NCBI GenBank assembly: GCA_963791545.1
Contig: CAWBSR010000015.1
Coordinates: 806,001-870,000, forward strand
DNA length: 64,000 nucleotides
DNA from: JALYXV01 sp963791545
GTDB taxonomy: Bacteria; Actinomycetota; Acidimicrobiia; Acidimicrobiales; Palsa-688
Direction: 5' to 3'
Shown here: in pieces, positions 1-8,487 of the stretch
How the letters are laid out: every line of letters starts with the position of its first letter
Position numbering within the stretch: the first letter of the stretch is position 1
Translations under genes and position numbers: made by a program
Notes under the pieces: model-generated
The model's input: only the letters and a program-made list of their open reading frames with translations
What the model was told of the DNA's origin: nothing
Databases searched by the model: none

Positions 1-414
1 CACGTGAAGAACTACGACCGGACCACGCTGTTCCAGACGGTGCTGCCCCATCTGAACCACCAGGTGGCCATCTATGCCCAGGTAGCCAGCTCCGACCCCA
101 GTGTCACCAGCATCTTTGCCTGTGACCAGATCCCTTCGGCGGCCAACCAGTTCTCGGGTCAGAATGACTCGGCCTGGTGCAACAAGGATGCCACCACCTT
201 GATGCAGGCTTCGGACGCCAACGTCGACCTGAACGCCCGGGCCGATCAGATCCACCAGTTGGGCAAGTTCATCCACGATGACGCGGTGTGGCTGCCCTTC
301 TACCAGTTGCCGCTGATCACCGCTTATCGCAGCGACAAGGTGGCCGGCCCCGTGGACGCCTACACCCTGAGCTCGCTCGCCTTCTACAACCTCAACAAGT
401 GGCATTTGCCTTGA
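1..414 (+). CDS. Peptide-type ABC transporter solute-binding protein, C-terminal part
   Basis: This is the last 137 codons of a gene that begins before the window. The residues match the C-terminal lobe of family 5 extracellular solute-binding proteins (Opp/Dpp type): a segment listing observed residues, then DDAVWLPFYQLPLITAYRSD and a final YNLNKWHLP, which is the usual FxNlxxW ending. The product would bind a peptide or similar ligand outside the membrane and deliver it to the permeases encoded just downstream. A perfect stem-loop follows the stop, so this gene may be made in excess over the membrane components. A second family member lies at 5665-7443, so one transporter may serve two binding proteins. 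Confidence 0.85.
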   Translation, partial: HVKNYDRTTLFQTVLPHLNHQVAIYAQVASSDPSVTSIFACDQIPSAANQFSGQNDSAWCNKDATTLMQASDANVDLNARADQIHQLGKFIHDDAVWLPFYQLPLITAYRSDKVAGPVDAYTLSSLAFYNLNKWHLP

Positions 415-435
415 TCCACCGTCGTATCTGAATGA

Positions 436-471
436 CCGAATGGGCGAGCGCACCCGCGCTCGCCCATTCGG
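436..471 (+). terminator. Perfect 16-bp stem-loop after the solute-binding protein gene
   Basis: Bases 436-451 and 456-471 are exact reverse complements separated by the loop ACCC, and a short T run (CCTTT) follows. It lies 21 bases after the binding-protein stop and 60 bases before the permease start. It could be a terminator, a leaky terminator giving high binding protein and low permease, or an mRNA 3'-end stabiliser. The T tract is short, so full intrinsic termination is uncertain. Confidence 0.6.
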
Positions 472-531
472 CCTTTAGCCTGCAAATCGCCTTCCTGCAC
501 ACCGGTTCGTCCGCACCTGATCGGGTGACAC

Positions 532-1509
532 ATGCTCAAGTTTGCGCTCCGGCGAGTCATCTTCTCGATCCCGGTCATCCTCATCGCCACGATCGTGGTG
601 TTCTGGGTGGTCCATACGACAGTGAGCCCAACGGGCGCGCTCAACGGGAATCCCAGGATCTCGATCGCCGACAAGCTCCGCTACAAGAAGGCGCTGGGCC
701 TGGACCGCTCCGGCGTCTCCCAGTACTGGGCCTGGCTGTCCCATTTCCTGCGAGGCGACTGGGGCGTTTCCTTCCAGTCGCAGCTGCGGGTCGCCCCGAC
801 GGTCAGGGATGCCCTATGGAACACCCTTGTCCTCGGCATGACCGCCCTCGTCTTTTCCCTGCTCATCGGCATGGCGATCGGCATCTATTCGTCCATTCGC
901 CAGTACACGCTCATCGACCACCTGTCCACCGGGGCCGCCTTCTTCGGGATCTCCATCCCGACGTTCTGGTTCGGCCTCATCATCCAGTTGATCTTCGGCC
1001 TCTACCTGACCCGTTGGCTGCATTGGAGGGAGCCGTTCTTCTTCACGGCGGGGATGTTCAGTCCGGGAACGCACGGCTTTCACCTGGCCGACCGCGTGAG
1101 ACACATCATCCTCCCGGCCATCGTGCTCGCCGTTCAGCTGATCGCGGTCTACAGCCGGTACATGCGAGCCAGCATGTTGGAGGTGCTGGGATCGGACTTC
1201 CTCCGCACCGCGCGGGCCAAGGGCCTGACCGAGTCGCGCGTGGTCTTCAAGCACGGCGTCCGCAATGCGCTCATCCCCCTGACGACCCAGGTCGCCATCG
1301 ATCTGGGGGGCCTGGCGGGCGGTCTGATCGTGACCGAGTCCATCTTCCAGTGGCCGGGGATGGGGACCCTGTTCCTCTCGGCCATGGACAATGGCGACTA
1401 CTCCATCATCCTGCCGGTGGTGGTCCTGATCGTCACCTTCGTCATTCTGGCCAACCTGCTGGCCGACATCTTGTATGCCGTTCTCGATCCGAGGATCCGA
1501 TATGCGTGA
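532..1509 (+). CDS. ABC transporter permease, DppB/OppB type
   Basis: The 325-residue protein starts MLKFALRRVIFSIPVILIAT, the standard first membrane helix of DppB-type permeases, and length fits the family. The EAA-loop region reads GSDFLRTARAKGLTESRVVF followed by HGVRNALIPL, the cytoplasmic contact site for the ATPases. About six membrane segments are visible. It should form a heterodimeric channel with the permease at 1502. Its stop overlaps the next start by eight bases, so the two are translationally coupled. No obvious anomaly. Confidence 0.93.
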   Translation: MLKFALRRVIFSIPVILIATIVVFWVVHTTVSPTGALNGNPRISIADKLRYKKALGLDRSGVSQYWAWLSHFLRGDWGVSFQSQLRVAPTVRDALWNTLVLGMTALVFSLLIGMAIGIYSSIRQYTLIDHLSTGAAFFGISIPTFWFGLIIQLIFGLYLTRWLHWREPFFFTAGMFSPGTHGFHLADRVRHIILPAIVLAVQLIAVYSRYMRASMLEVLGSDFLRTARAKGLTESRVVFKHGVRNALIPLTTQVAIDLGGLAGGLIVTESIFQWPGMGTLFLSAMDNGDYSIILPVVVLIVTFVILANLLADILYAVLDPRIRYA

Positions 1510-2527
1510 CTTAAAGCCTGAACAGCCGATCGCTCCCGGCGTGGTGGGCATGGGTGCCGGGCCCGCCCTCGACGTGGGCGCGCCCGACGACGTGCCCACG
1601 CTCGACTCCAGGGCACTCGAGGTCTCACCCAGCGGCGAGATGATGGGGATGGAGGACCAGCTGCTCTCGCCGGGTCGCATGGCCCTGCGCCGTTTCCGCC
1701 GCCACAAGCTGGCCATGCTCAGCCTGACCATCCTCGTCATCCTGGCCCTGGCGTGCATCCTGGTGCCGCTGTTCGCGGCCCACGGGTACGCCTACGTTCC
1801 CCCGGGGGTGGAAAGCTTCAAGCTCCGCCTGAAGGGGCCATCGCTGGCCCACCCCTTCGGCACCGACCTCATCGGGCGGGACCAGTTCGTCAGGGTCCTC
1901 TACGGCGGACGGGTATCTCTGGCGGTTGGATTCGGCGTCGCCCTCTCCGCCACCGTCATCGGCACCACCGTCGGTGCCATCGCCGGCTTCAAGGGAGGCC
2001 GCCTCGACAACATCTTGATGCGGACCACCGATCTCTTTCTCGGCATGCCGCTACTGGTCCTTCTGATCCTGTTCTCCAAGGCCCTCGGCGGCAGCATCCT
2101 TGACATCGTCATCATGCTTTCGGCGTTCTTCTGGATGCCGATCGCCCGGATTGTCCGAGGGTTGTTCCTGTCGCTGAAGCAGAAGGAATACGTCGAGGCG
2201 GCCCGGGCCATGGGGGCGTCCGACATGCGGATCATGTTGCGCCACATCATCCCCAACTGCGTCGGCCCGATCATCGTCAACGCCACCTTGAGCGTCGCCG
2301 GCGCCGTTCTGACCGAATCGCTGCTGTCGTTCCTCGGCCGGGGCATCCAGCCTCCGGTGCCCACCTGGGGCAACCTGTTGGACTCCGGCCGGCGCTTCAC
2401 CACCATTTCGCCCTCCCTGGTGTGGTTCCCGGGACTGGCCATCCTCATCACGGTGCTGTGTGTCAACTTCGTGGGTGACGGCCTTCGCGATGCCCTCGAT
2501 CCCACCCAGCGCCGGATACGTACGTGA
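1502..2527 (+). CDS. ABC transporter permease, DppC/OppC type
   Basis: The chosen ATG overlaps the upstream stop and gives 341 residues; an in-frame upstream ATG at 1475 would lie inside the upstream gene. About 60 polar N-terminal residues precede the first helix (AMLSLTILVILALACILVPL), longer than most DppC proteins. The N-terminal OppC motif is recognisable around PSLAHPFGTDLIGRDQFVRV, and the EAA loop reads EYVEAARAMGASDMRIMLRH. It is the second channel subunit of the importer. The stop overlaps the GTG start of the ATPase gene in a GTGA arrangement. Confidence 0.92.
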   Translation: MRDLKPEQPIAPGVVGMGAGPALDVGAPDDVPTLDSRALEVSPSGEMMGMEDQLLSPGRMALRRFRRHKLAMLSLTILVILALACILVPLFAAHGYAYVPPGVESFKLRLKGPSLAHPFGTDLIGRDQFVRVLYGGRVSLAVGFGVALSATVIGTTVGAIAGFKGGRLDNILMRTTDLFLGMPLLVLLILFSKALGGSILDIVIMLSAFFWMPIARIVRGLFLSLKQKEYVEAARAMGASDMRIMLRHIIPNCVGPIIVNATLSVAGAVLTESLLSFLGRGIQPPVPTWGNLLDSGRRFTTISPSLVWFPGLAILITVLCVNFVGDGLRDALDPTQRRIRT

Positions 2528-3819
2528 TCGAGGAGGCTTACCTGGAAGACGAACGCAACGCCGACACCGCCCGCCGGCGGCTCCAGCCCGGGGCGGTATT
2601 GCTGGATGTGCGGGGCCTAACGACGGTCTTCCGGACCGAGATGGGCACCGTCCGGGCGGTCGACGGGGTCAGCTTCGAGGTGCGGGCGGGCGAGGTGCTG
2701 GCGGTCGTCGGCGAGTCGGGCTGCGGCAAGACGGTGACCGCGATGTCGATCCTGGGCCTCATCACCAAGCCGGCCGGGAAGATCGAGGCCGGGGAGATCC
2801 TCTATCGCGGTGAGGACCTGGTCACCATGCCCATGGCCCGGCTGCGCCGCATCCGGGGCGACCGCATCGCCATGATCTTCCAGGACCCGCTGACGGCCCT
2901 CGATCCCGTGTACCGGGTCGGCATCCAGATCACCGAGGCCATCCTGGCCCACCGCGACGTGTCCAAGTCGGAGGCCATGGACCAGGCGGTCAAGTTGCTG
3001 GACCTGGTGGGGATCCCCAATCCGAAGGAACGGGTCCGCCACTACCCCCACGAGTTCTCCGGTGGTATGCGCCAGCGGGCCATGATCGCCATGGGGGTGG
3101 CCCTGGACCCCGACCTGCTGATCGCCGACGAGCCCACCACCGCCCTCGACGTGACGGTTCAGGCCCAGATCCTCGACGTCCTGCTCGACGTGAGGGAGCG
3201 CTTCGGCAGCGCGGTGCTGTTGATCACCCATGACCTGGGAGTAGTCGCCGAGGTGGCGAACCGGGTGATGGTGATGTATGCCGGCAAGAAGGTGGAAGAG
3301 GGCGATGTCGACACCATCTTCGAGAACCCCAAGCATCCCTATACCTGGGGCCTGCTGGCCTCCACCACCAGGACCGACCGACCGCTCCTCGATCGGATGT
3401 ACCAGATCCCGGGAGCCCCTCCGAGCCTGATCAACCCGCCGCTGGGCTGCCGGTTCGCCCCTCGGTGCCCCTTCGCCCAGGACATCTGCCGGACCGAGTA
3501 CCCGGCGCCGCGGGCCTTGCCCAACGGCCACGAGGTCGCCTGCCACTTTGCAGATCGCGACGGCTGGAATATGGACATGATGACGCAGGGGAACAACCGG
3601 ACCATCCCCCCGGCGGTGGCGGACGGGGCTGATGGCCCGGTCGCGGACGGGGCTGATGGCCCGGTGGCGGCGGCGCGAGCAGCAGCCGGGCCGGATGGCG
3701 ATGGGCTCGGCGGTGGCGGCCCCGTGGCGGCGGTGGAACCGGTGCCGGCCCAGGGCGGTGTGGTCGCAGATGGCCCGGTGCCCACGGTGCCCACCGCCGA
3801 TCCGGAGCCCGCCCCGTGA
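2524..3819 (+). CDS. ABC transporter ATPase, DppD/OppD type, with unusual C-terminal tail
   Basis: The GTG start overlaps the permease stop. The nucleotide-binding domain has Walker A GESGCGKT, the signature FSGGMRQRAMIA, Walker B LLIADEPTTALD and the switch His in LLITHDLG. The C-terminal Opp/Dpp motif has the expected cysteines (GCRFAPRCPFAQDICRTEYP and HEVACHF), a region that can hold an iron-sulfur cluster in relatives. After about residue 350 comes an extra ~80-residue tail rich in Ala, Gly, Pro and Asp, including two tandem copies of VADGADGP from a 24-base DNA repeat at 3616-3663. The tail is not part of the family and its role is unknown. Confidence 0.92.
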   Translation: MIEEAYLEDERNADTARRRLQPGAVLLDVRGLTTVFRTEMGTVRAVDGVSFEVRAGEVLAVVGESGCGKTVTAMSILGLITKPAGKIEAGEILYRGEDLVTMPMARLRRIRGDRIAMIFQDPLTALDPVYRVGIQITEAILAHRDVSKSEAMDQAVKLLDLVGIPNPKERVRHYPHEFSGGMRQRAMIAMGVALDPDLLIADEPTTALDVTVQAQILDVLLDVRERFGSAVLLITHDLGVVAEVANRVMVMYAGKKVEEGDVDTIFENPKHPYTWGLLASTTRTDRPLLDRMYQIPGAPPSLINPPLGCRFAPRCPFAQDICRTEYPAPRALPNGHEVACHFADRDGWNMDMMTQGNNRTIPPAVADGADGPVADGADGPVAAARAAAGPDGDGLGGGGPVAAVEPVPAQGGVVADGPVPTVPTADPEPAP

Positions 3820-4880
3820 GCCGGGCCACCGCGAACGCGGCCCGGGAGGCGGCCGAGGCCACGCCCAAGACCGAAGACCTGGTTCGGGTGCAAAACCTGG
3901 TGAAGCACTTTCCCATCACCAGCGGCCTGCTCATCCAGCGTCAGGTGGCCGCCGTGCAGGCGGTCGACGGCCTGAACTTCACCGTCCGCCGAGGCGAGAC
4001 CTTGGGCCTGGTGGGGGAGTCGGGGTGCGGGAAGTCGACGACCGCCCGCCTCGTGATGCGGCTTCTCGACCCCACGTCGGGGACGATCGAGTTCGACGGG
4101 GTGGACATCACCACCTTGAAGGGCGACAAGCTGCGCACCGTCCGGCGAGGGATGCAGATGATCTTCCAGGACCCCTTCGCCAGCCTGAACCCCCGGATGA
4201 CGGTCCGCGACATCGTGGGCGAACCTCTCGTCATATGGGACCAATGGCATGACGGGGGGCCCGAACGGGTCTCCGAGCTGCTGCGCACCGTCGGCCTGAA
4301 CCCCACCCATGCCGGGCGATTCCCGCACGAGTTCTCGGGCGGGCAGCGCCAACGGATCGGCGTCGCCCGGGCGTTGGCCATGCGCCCCAAGCTGGTCGTG
4401 TGCGACGAGCCCGTATCCGCCCTGGATGTGTCGGTGCGGGCCCAGATCCTCAATCTGCTCACCGATCTCCAGCACGACCTGAACCTGACCTATCTCTTCA
4501 TCTCCCACGATTTGTCAGTGGTTCGCCAGGTCTGCCAGCGGGTGGCGGTGATGTACCTGGGCATGCTCATGGAGATCGCCGACCGCACCGAGATGTACGA
4601 GAAACCGGCCCACCCCTACACCCAGGCGTTGCTTTCCGCGGTGCCCATTCCCAATCCCGGCAAGGAGCGAGGGCGACGCCGCATCATTCTGAAGGGGGAT
4701 CTTCCGAGCCCCATCAATCCGCCCAGTGGGTGCCGGTTCCGTACCCGCTGCTGGAAGTTCGCGGGGGAACTTTCCGAGGCCGAGCAGTCCCGCTGCATCA
4801 ACGAAGTACCGGCGCTCGAGGATCGTGGGGTGGGCCATCCGGTCGCCTGCCACTACGCCAAGACCCTGCAAGTGCTGTGA
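3816..4880 (+). CDS. ABC transporter ATPase, DppF/OppF type
   Basis: The 354-residue protein begins at a GTG overlapping the previous stop. It carries Walker A GESGCGKS, signature FSGGQRQRIGVARAL, Walker B LVVCDEPVSALD and switch His in LFISHDLSVV, and ends with the oligopeptide-transporter C-terminal cysteine motif (GCRFRTRCWKF and HPVACHYAKT). It pairs with the ATPase at 2524 to drive import through the two permeases. The stop overlaps the GTG start of the unknown exported protein, so that gene is co-translated with the transporter. Confidence 0.93.
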   Translation: MSRATANAAREAAEATPKTEDLVRVQNLVKHFPITSGLLIQRQVAAVQAVDGLNFTVRRGETLGLVGESGCGKSTTARLVMRLLDPTSGTIEFDGVDITTLKGDKLRTVRRGMQMIFQDPFASLNPRMTVRDIVGEPLVIWDQWHDGGPERVSELLRTVGLNPTHAGRFPHEFSGGQRQRIGVARALAMRPKLVVCDEPVSALDVSVRAQILNLLTDLQHDLNLTYLFISHDLSVVRQVCQRVAVMYLGMLMEIADRTEMYEKPAHPYTQALLSAVPIPNPGKERGRRRIILKGDLPSPINPPSGCRFRTRCWKFAGELSEAEQSRCINEVPALEDRGVGHPVACHYAKTLQVL

Positions 4881-5653
4881 TCAGAGGAGTTGAGTCCGCC
4901 TCACCATCTCCGAGCGGTGCCCGGGTGTGGCGGACCGTTCTTCTCGGCGTGGTCGCGGTAGCGGCCGGAATCGTCGCCAGTGCCAGCGGCGGGCCGGCTT
5001 CGGCCGGGGGGCTCCAGGTTGCCGCCGGAAGGGTCCAGCCCACTGCCGCCTCCCTCCTGGCCGATTCGGGGGCGGGCGCCTCGGCCATCGTGGACGACCA
5101 CGGAAGTCTCCCCTTCACGCCGCCCCAGGCACTCGACGCGCTCACCCAGGGTCAACTGGACGGCCAGTTGGCCCGGGCCCGGGCCGCCGCCCTGCGTTAC
5201 CCCACCGCGGCCGACGCCGTCCGGGCGGGGTTCGTGGAAGCCACCGGCTACGTGCCCGGCGTCGGGGCCCATTTTATGAAGTACTCGGCGATTTCGGGCT
5301 CCTTCGACGTCGACCACCCGGCCATGATCCTGTACGACGGCGTGGCGCCCACGTCCCGGGTGGCGGGCCTGGCGTATTACGTGATCTCCGGCACCAGTCC
5401 CCCCGACGGCTTCGCGGGCCCCAACGACGGCTGGCACCAGCATCCCGCCGTCTGTGTCACCCCCAAAGGACCGGTGCTGGCGGGAGACGCACCCGAAACC
5501 TGCCGGTTGGGGGGACGTCCCGCCTGGATGCTGCACGCGTGGGTGGCCCCGTCGTACCCGAGCGCCCTGGGTTACTTCAGCCCCGTGAACCTTTCGATCG
5601 GGACGTTGCCCAACCTGCCCTATCGCAGCTACAACTGCCACATCAAGGCTTGA
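4877..5653 (+). CDS. Exported protein of unknown function within the transporter operon
   Basis: A GTG overlapping the ATPase stop gives 258 residues; a longer frame upstream lies inside the ATPase gene and is not credible. A hydrophobic stretch near residues 19-38 (VWRTVLLGVVAVAAGIVASA) looks like a signal peptide. The body contains GAHFMKYSAISGSFDVDHP, MILYDG, DGWHQHPAVCV, WMLHAWV and GYFSPVN. That spacing of GxHF, ILYDG, WHxH and LHAW resembles a family of uncharacterised exported proteins with many conserved His and Asp. I infer possible metal or cofactor binding but cannot name the family. Its coupling to the importer suggests an extracytoplasmic partner. Confidence 0.75.
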   Translation: MIRGVESASPSPSGARVWRTVLLGVVAVAAGIVASASGGPASAGGLQVAAGRVQPTAASLLADSGAGASAIVDDHGSLPFTPPQALDALTQGQLDGQLARARAAALRYPTAADAVRAGFVEATGYVPGVGAHFMKYSAISGSFDVDHPAMILYDGVAPTSRVAGLAYYVISGTSPPDGFAGPNDGWHQHPAVCVTPKGPVLAGDAPETCRLGGRPAWMLHAWVAPSYPSALGYFSPVNLSIGTLPNLPYRSYNCHIKA

Positions 5654-5664
5654 CGGCCGGGGCC

Positions 5665-7443
5665 GTGCCCGAACGGCGGGGCGGGGCATCCCCGCCTGGA
5701 AGGTCGCGAGCGGCTCGAGGCCTTGTCATCTTGGTGTTGGGCTCGGTGGTGGCGTGCAATGGGAAGTCCCCCCGGCCCCCCCCGACGACGACGGCGGCGA
5801 CCACGCGGCCTGTCCCGACCATCAACCAGGGTGGGGACATCGTCGTAGCGGCCGAGGGCGAGCCGGGATGCATGGATTGGATCAGCACCTGCCGGGGCTC
5901 GGCCTGGGGGATCTGGACGGTACAGAGCAATACCATGCCCCGGGCCTACGACTTCACCCAGGACAACCTGTACAAACCCAGCATCCTGCTGGCGGGGGAG
6001 GCGCAGGTCCAGACGTCGCCCGCCCAGGTCGTCACCTACCAGCTGAACCCGCGGGCGGTGTGGAGTGACGGTCAGCCCATCACCTCGCACGACTTCAAGT
6101 ACACCTGGGACCAGATTGCCCACGGCCAGAGCATCTACGACCAGTCGGGCTACAAGGACGTCGTCTCCGTGGACGATGCCGACCCGCGGACCGCGGTCGT
6201 CACCTTCTCCCAGCCCTACGCCGACTGGCGGAAGCTGTTCGGTGGCTCCTTTGGCCTTTTTCCCAGTCACCTCCTCGAAGGCCACGACCGGGACGCCCTG
6301 ACGAAGGGCGGCTACGCCTGGTCAGGCGGCCCCTGGGAGCTGGCCCCGGGCGGCTGGGTGCCGGGACAATCGATCAAGGTGATCCCCAACCCGAACTACT
6401 GGGGCAAGAAGCCCGACCTGGCCAGTGTCACCTTCCGAATCTTCACCGATCCCGCGGCAGAGCTGCGGGCCTACGCCGCCGGCGAGGTGGTGGCGGCGTA
6501 CCCCTCGCCGGAGCCGGCCAGCGCCGGGTACCGCAGCGTAGGGTCGACCCTGTTCAGCGCTATCGGCGGATTGGATTTCGAGGCGCTGTGGTTCGACGTC
6601 GAACGGCCGCCGCTGAACTCCAAGGCGCTGCGCCAAGCGGTGGCCTACTCACTGGACCGGGGCGCCATCGCCACTTCTCGGTTGGGCCAGTTGCTGCCGG
6701 CACCGCAACCGCTCGAGGATCTGCTGACACCGGCCTACGGCACGTCCTACACCGAGCCCTTTGCCAAGTATCACCCCGACATCGCCACGGCAACGCAGCT
6801 GATGTCGGGTGACGGTTGGACCAAAGGCCGCGACGGGTACTGGACCAAGGCGGCCCTGAAGGCTTCCATCGACCTCAAGGTGCCCGACGACAGTCCCGGG
6901 CGCCTGGCGGAGGCGACAATGCTCCAGGCCCAACTGCGGTCGGCGGGTTTCGTGGTGACGGTTACGCCGGTGGCCCCCCCGCAGCTGTTCATTCATGATC
7001 TGCCGGCCGGCGCGTTCTCATCCGCCCTCTACCCGGTTGACCTCAGCTGGCAGGTGAGGGGCGGCCCGGTACCCGCCGGGTCAGGGATCCTCGACAACGA
7101 TCCCGGGCAATGCCGTTGGTTCTGCTCGAACAGCATTCCCGCCTCGGCATCCCCGGCAGCCACCGGGGCGGCGTCGGCCGGGTCCAACTACGGACGGGTG
7201 CGTGACGTTAACCTCGACCGGTACCTGGCCGACCTCGACGCCAATCTCAACGACAACGCCCGGGCGGTCGACGCCAGCCAGGCGGCGGCGATCCTGGCCG
7301 AACTGGTCCCGGCCATCCCGCTGGTCGCGCTGCCCGACGTGGTTGTGGTCAACACCGCCAAGCTCGGCGCCGAAGGGGGAACGTTCAGCCATAACCTCGC
7401 CTACGGCCCCTACGTCTACCTCAACGCCTGGTATCTGAAGTGA
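5665..7443 (+). CDS. Peptide-type solute-binding lipoprotein (SBP family 5)
   Basis: The GTG at 5665 gives 592 residues with a typical lipoprotein signal: basic start, hydrophobic core GLVILVLGSVVAC and an acylatable Cys near residue 31. A TTG at 5650 overlapping the previous stop is an alternative start. The mature part shows family 5 hallmarks: VYWSDGQP-like AVWSDGQPITSHDFKYTWD, IKVIPNPNYWGKKPDL, LNSKALRQAVAYSLDR and a YLNAWYLK C-terminus. It ends the transporter operon and would be an alternative ligand receptor to the protein encoded at 1-414. Confidence 0.92.
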   Translation: MPERRGGASPPGRSRAARGLVILVLGSVVACNGKSPRPPPTTTAATTRPVPTINQGGDIVVAAEGEPGCMDWISTCRGSAWGIWTVQSNTMPRAYDFTQDNLYKPSILLAGEAQVQTSPAQVVTYQLNPRAVWSDGQPITSHDFKYTWDQIAHGQSIYDQSGYKDVVSVDDADPRTAVVTFSQPYADWRKLFGGSFGLFPSHLLEGHDRDALTKGGYAWSGGPWELAPGGWVPGQSIKVIPNPNYWGKKPDLASVTFRIFTDPAAELRAYAAGEVVAAYPSPEPASAGYRSVGSTLFSAIGGLDFEALWFDVERPPLNSKALRQAVAYSLDRGAIATSRLGQLLPAPQPLEDLLTPAYGTSYTEPFAKYHPDIATATQLMSGDGWTKGRDGYWTKAALKASIDLKVPDDSPGRLAEATMLQAQLRSAGFVVTVTPVAPPQLFIHDLPAGAFSSALYPVDLSWQVRGGPVPAGSGILDNDPGQCRWFCSNSIPASASPAATGAASAGSNYGRVRDVNLDRYLADLDANLNDNARAVDASQAAAILAELVPAIPLVALPDVVVVNTAKLGAEGGTFSHNLAYGPYVYLNAWYLK

Positions 7444-7545
7444 CGGCCACCGCGGATCCTGTTGGACGGCAACTCGCACCAACGACTGTTCACGAGCGCC
7501 GGTCGACTACCATGACCCTCCGCTCGGTCACGGCCGCAGTCCACT

Positions 7546-7632
7546 GTCGGAGTGGCGGAATAGGCAGACGCGCTAGCTTGAGGGGCTAGTGCCCGCAAGG
7601 GCATGGGGGTTCAAGTCCCCCCTCCGACACCA
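7546..7632 (+). tRNA. tRNA-Leu (anticodon GAG)
   Basis: An 87-base class II tRNA. The acceptor stem GTCGGAG (7546-7552) pairs with CTCCGAC (7622-7628), with discriminator A and an encoded CCA. The anticodon arm is CTAGC, loop TTGAGGG, GCTAG, giving anticodon GAG, which reads CUC/CUU leucine codons. The long variable arm is GCCCGCAAGGGC and the T arm is GGGGG-TTCAAGT-CCCCC. The 3' half is duplicated at 13121-13174, and the stop codon of an excisionase-like frame begins two bases after the CCA, so this is an integration target. Confidence 0.96.
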
Positions 7633-7633
7633 G

Positions 7634-7915
7634 TCAAAATCCCTGGCCAGAGGCACATTCGTCGGAGTTCGGGTTTCCGGGGCGCTCTCCTGGTACCGTC
7701 GTGGACACACGATTGGACAACACAAACCGTGAGGTCGCGTGTCCAGTGGACACACAGGAGCGGTCCTGGATGGCTTGGCGTGGGATGAGGACTCGCCGGC
7801 CGAGCCGGATGGCGGGGAGGTCATGGCGGGCGACCAGCTCATAGGCGTGGGCTCGGGAGATGCCGAGGAGCGCGGCGGTCTCGGGGACCGTCAGGGTCAG
7901 CTTGTTCCGGTCCAA
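7634..7915 (-). pseudogene. Excisionase-like helix-turn-helix remnant abutting tRNA-Leu
   Basis: The first ~53 residues read as a MerR/excisionase-type DNA-binding domain (TLTVPETAALLGISRAHAYE, then LVARHDLPAIRLGRRVLIPR). The remainder has no resemblance to that family and runs to a stop two bases from the tRNA CCA. In integrative elements an xis gene usually precedes an integrase gene next to the attachment tRNA. Here the integrase appears deleted and xis fused to junk. It could still be expressed as a 93-residue protein, so calling it a pseudogene is an inference from the odd C-terminal half and the context. Confidence 0.6.
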
Positions 7916-7945
7916 CAGTGGCGAATCACCTCTGCGTTATGCGTG

Positions 7946-8095
7946 TCAGAGCTCGACAACCGGGGCGCCTCGGAGTACCGGCACCGGTTGCCCGGTCTTG
8001 GAGTCATGGTCACGACTGTCCCAGCGCCCTTGTGGGACGGGTCGGACTGTTGCGACGGGCGGGGGGTAGTGGCTGTGCAAGATTTCGTTCGGCGT
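7946..8095 (-). other. Short coding fragment upstream of the excisionase-like remnant
   Basis: On the minus strand an open stretch with no clear start reads LSQTPNEILHSHY, then PPPVATVRPVPQGRWDSRDH, and ends at a stop at 7946-7948, just before the excisionase start at 7915. The placement would suit the C-terminus of a replication or plasmid-type gene upstream of xis, as in actinomycete integrative elements. I do not recognise the family with confidence. It is reported as a vestige only. Confidence 0.25.
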
Positions 8096-8189
8096 CTGTG
8101 AGAGGTCACGCCGGGCATCTTCGCTCTATCGTTTGGTGGCCATCGAACCCGCTGGGGCCTCGCCGGAGCCCAGGACCGGCTGGACCCGT

Positions 8190-8487
8190 CCCATATCTGT
8201 TCCCTCAGATGTCGCCGATGCCGGCCTCGAGAAGGCGACAGGCGTCGTCGAGCTCCCTGACCATGTGAGTTGGAGCGGTCCGAGAATCAAGTGGGACCTA
8301 GCTGACCGCCCTCAGCGGGCCCAGGTGTACGAGATCGTGTTGAGCGAAGGTGACGACGACGACGTCTGCTGATATGGACGTCGACCAGCTTCTGGATCTG
8401 TGGGACGAGTTGTGGCTGACGCCCCATGTCCGGCACGCCTGGGCCGACCGCCTGCAGCGCCTTCGGGGCGTTCGCGTCCGTTGCTGA
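8190..8487 (+). pseudogene. Frameshifted AbiEi-like or accompanying antitoxin gene, C-terminal part
   Basis: One frame reads VELPDHVSWSGPRIKWDLAD, then RPQRAQVYEIVLSEGDDDDV, stopping at 8372. Two bases later another frame continues as MDVDQLLDLWDELWLTPHVR and HAWADRLQRLRGV up to the stop at 8485-8487. The two halves read as one protein broken by a single-base frameshift near 8365-8373. The stop overlaps the start region of the nucleotidyltransferase remnant at 8481. This order, a small gene overlapping an AbiEii-like nucleotidyltransferase, fits a type IV toxin-antitoxin pair; the assignment as the antitoxin-side gene is from position and general resemblance. Confidence 0.5.

Noticed and set aside
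7573..7842. Minus-strand frame containing CRRGDLNPHALAG
   Set aside because: It is the antisense reading of the tRNA-Leu gene, a well-known annotation artefact.
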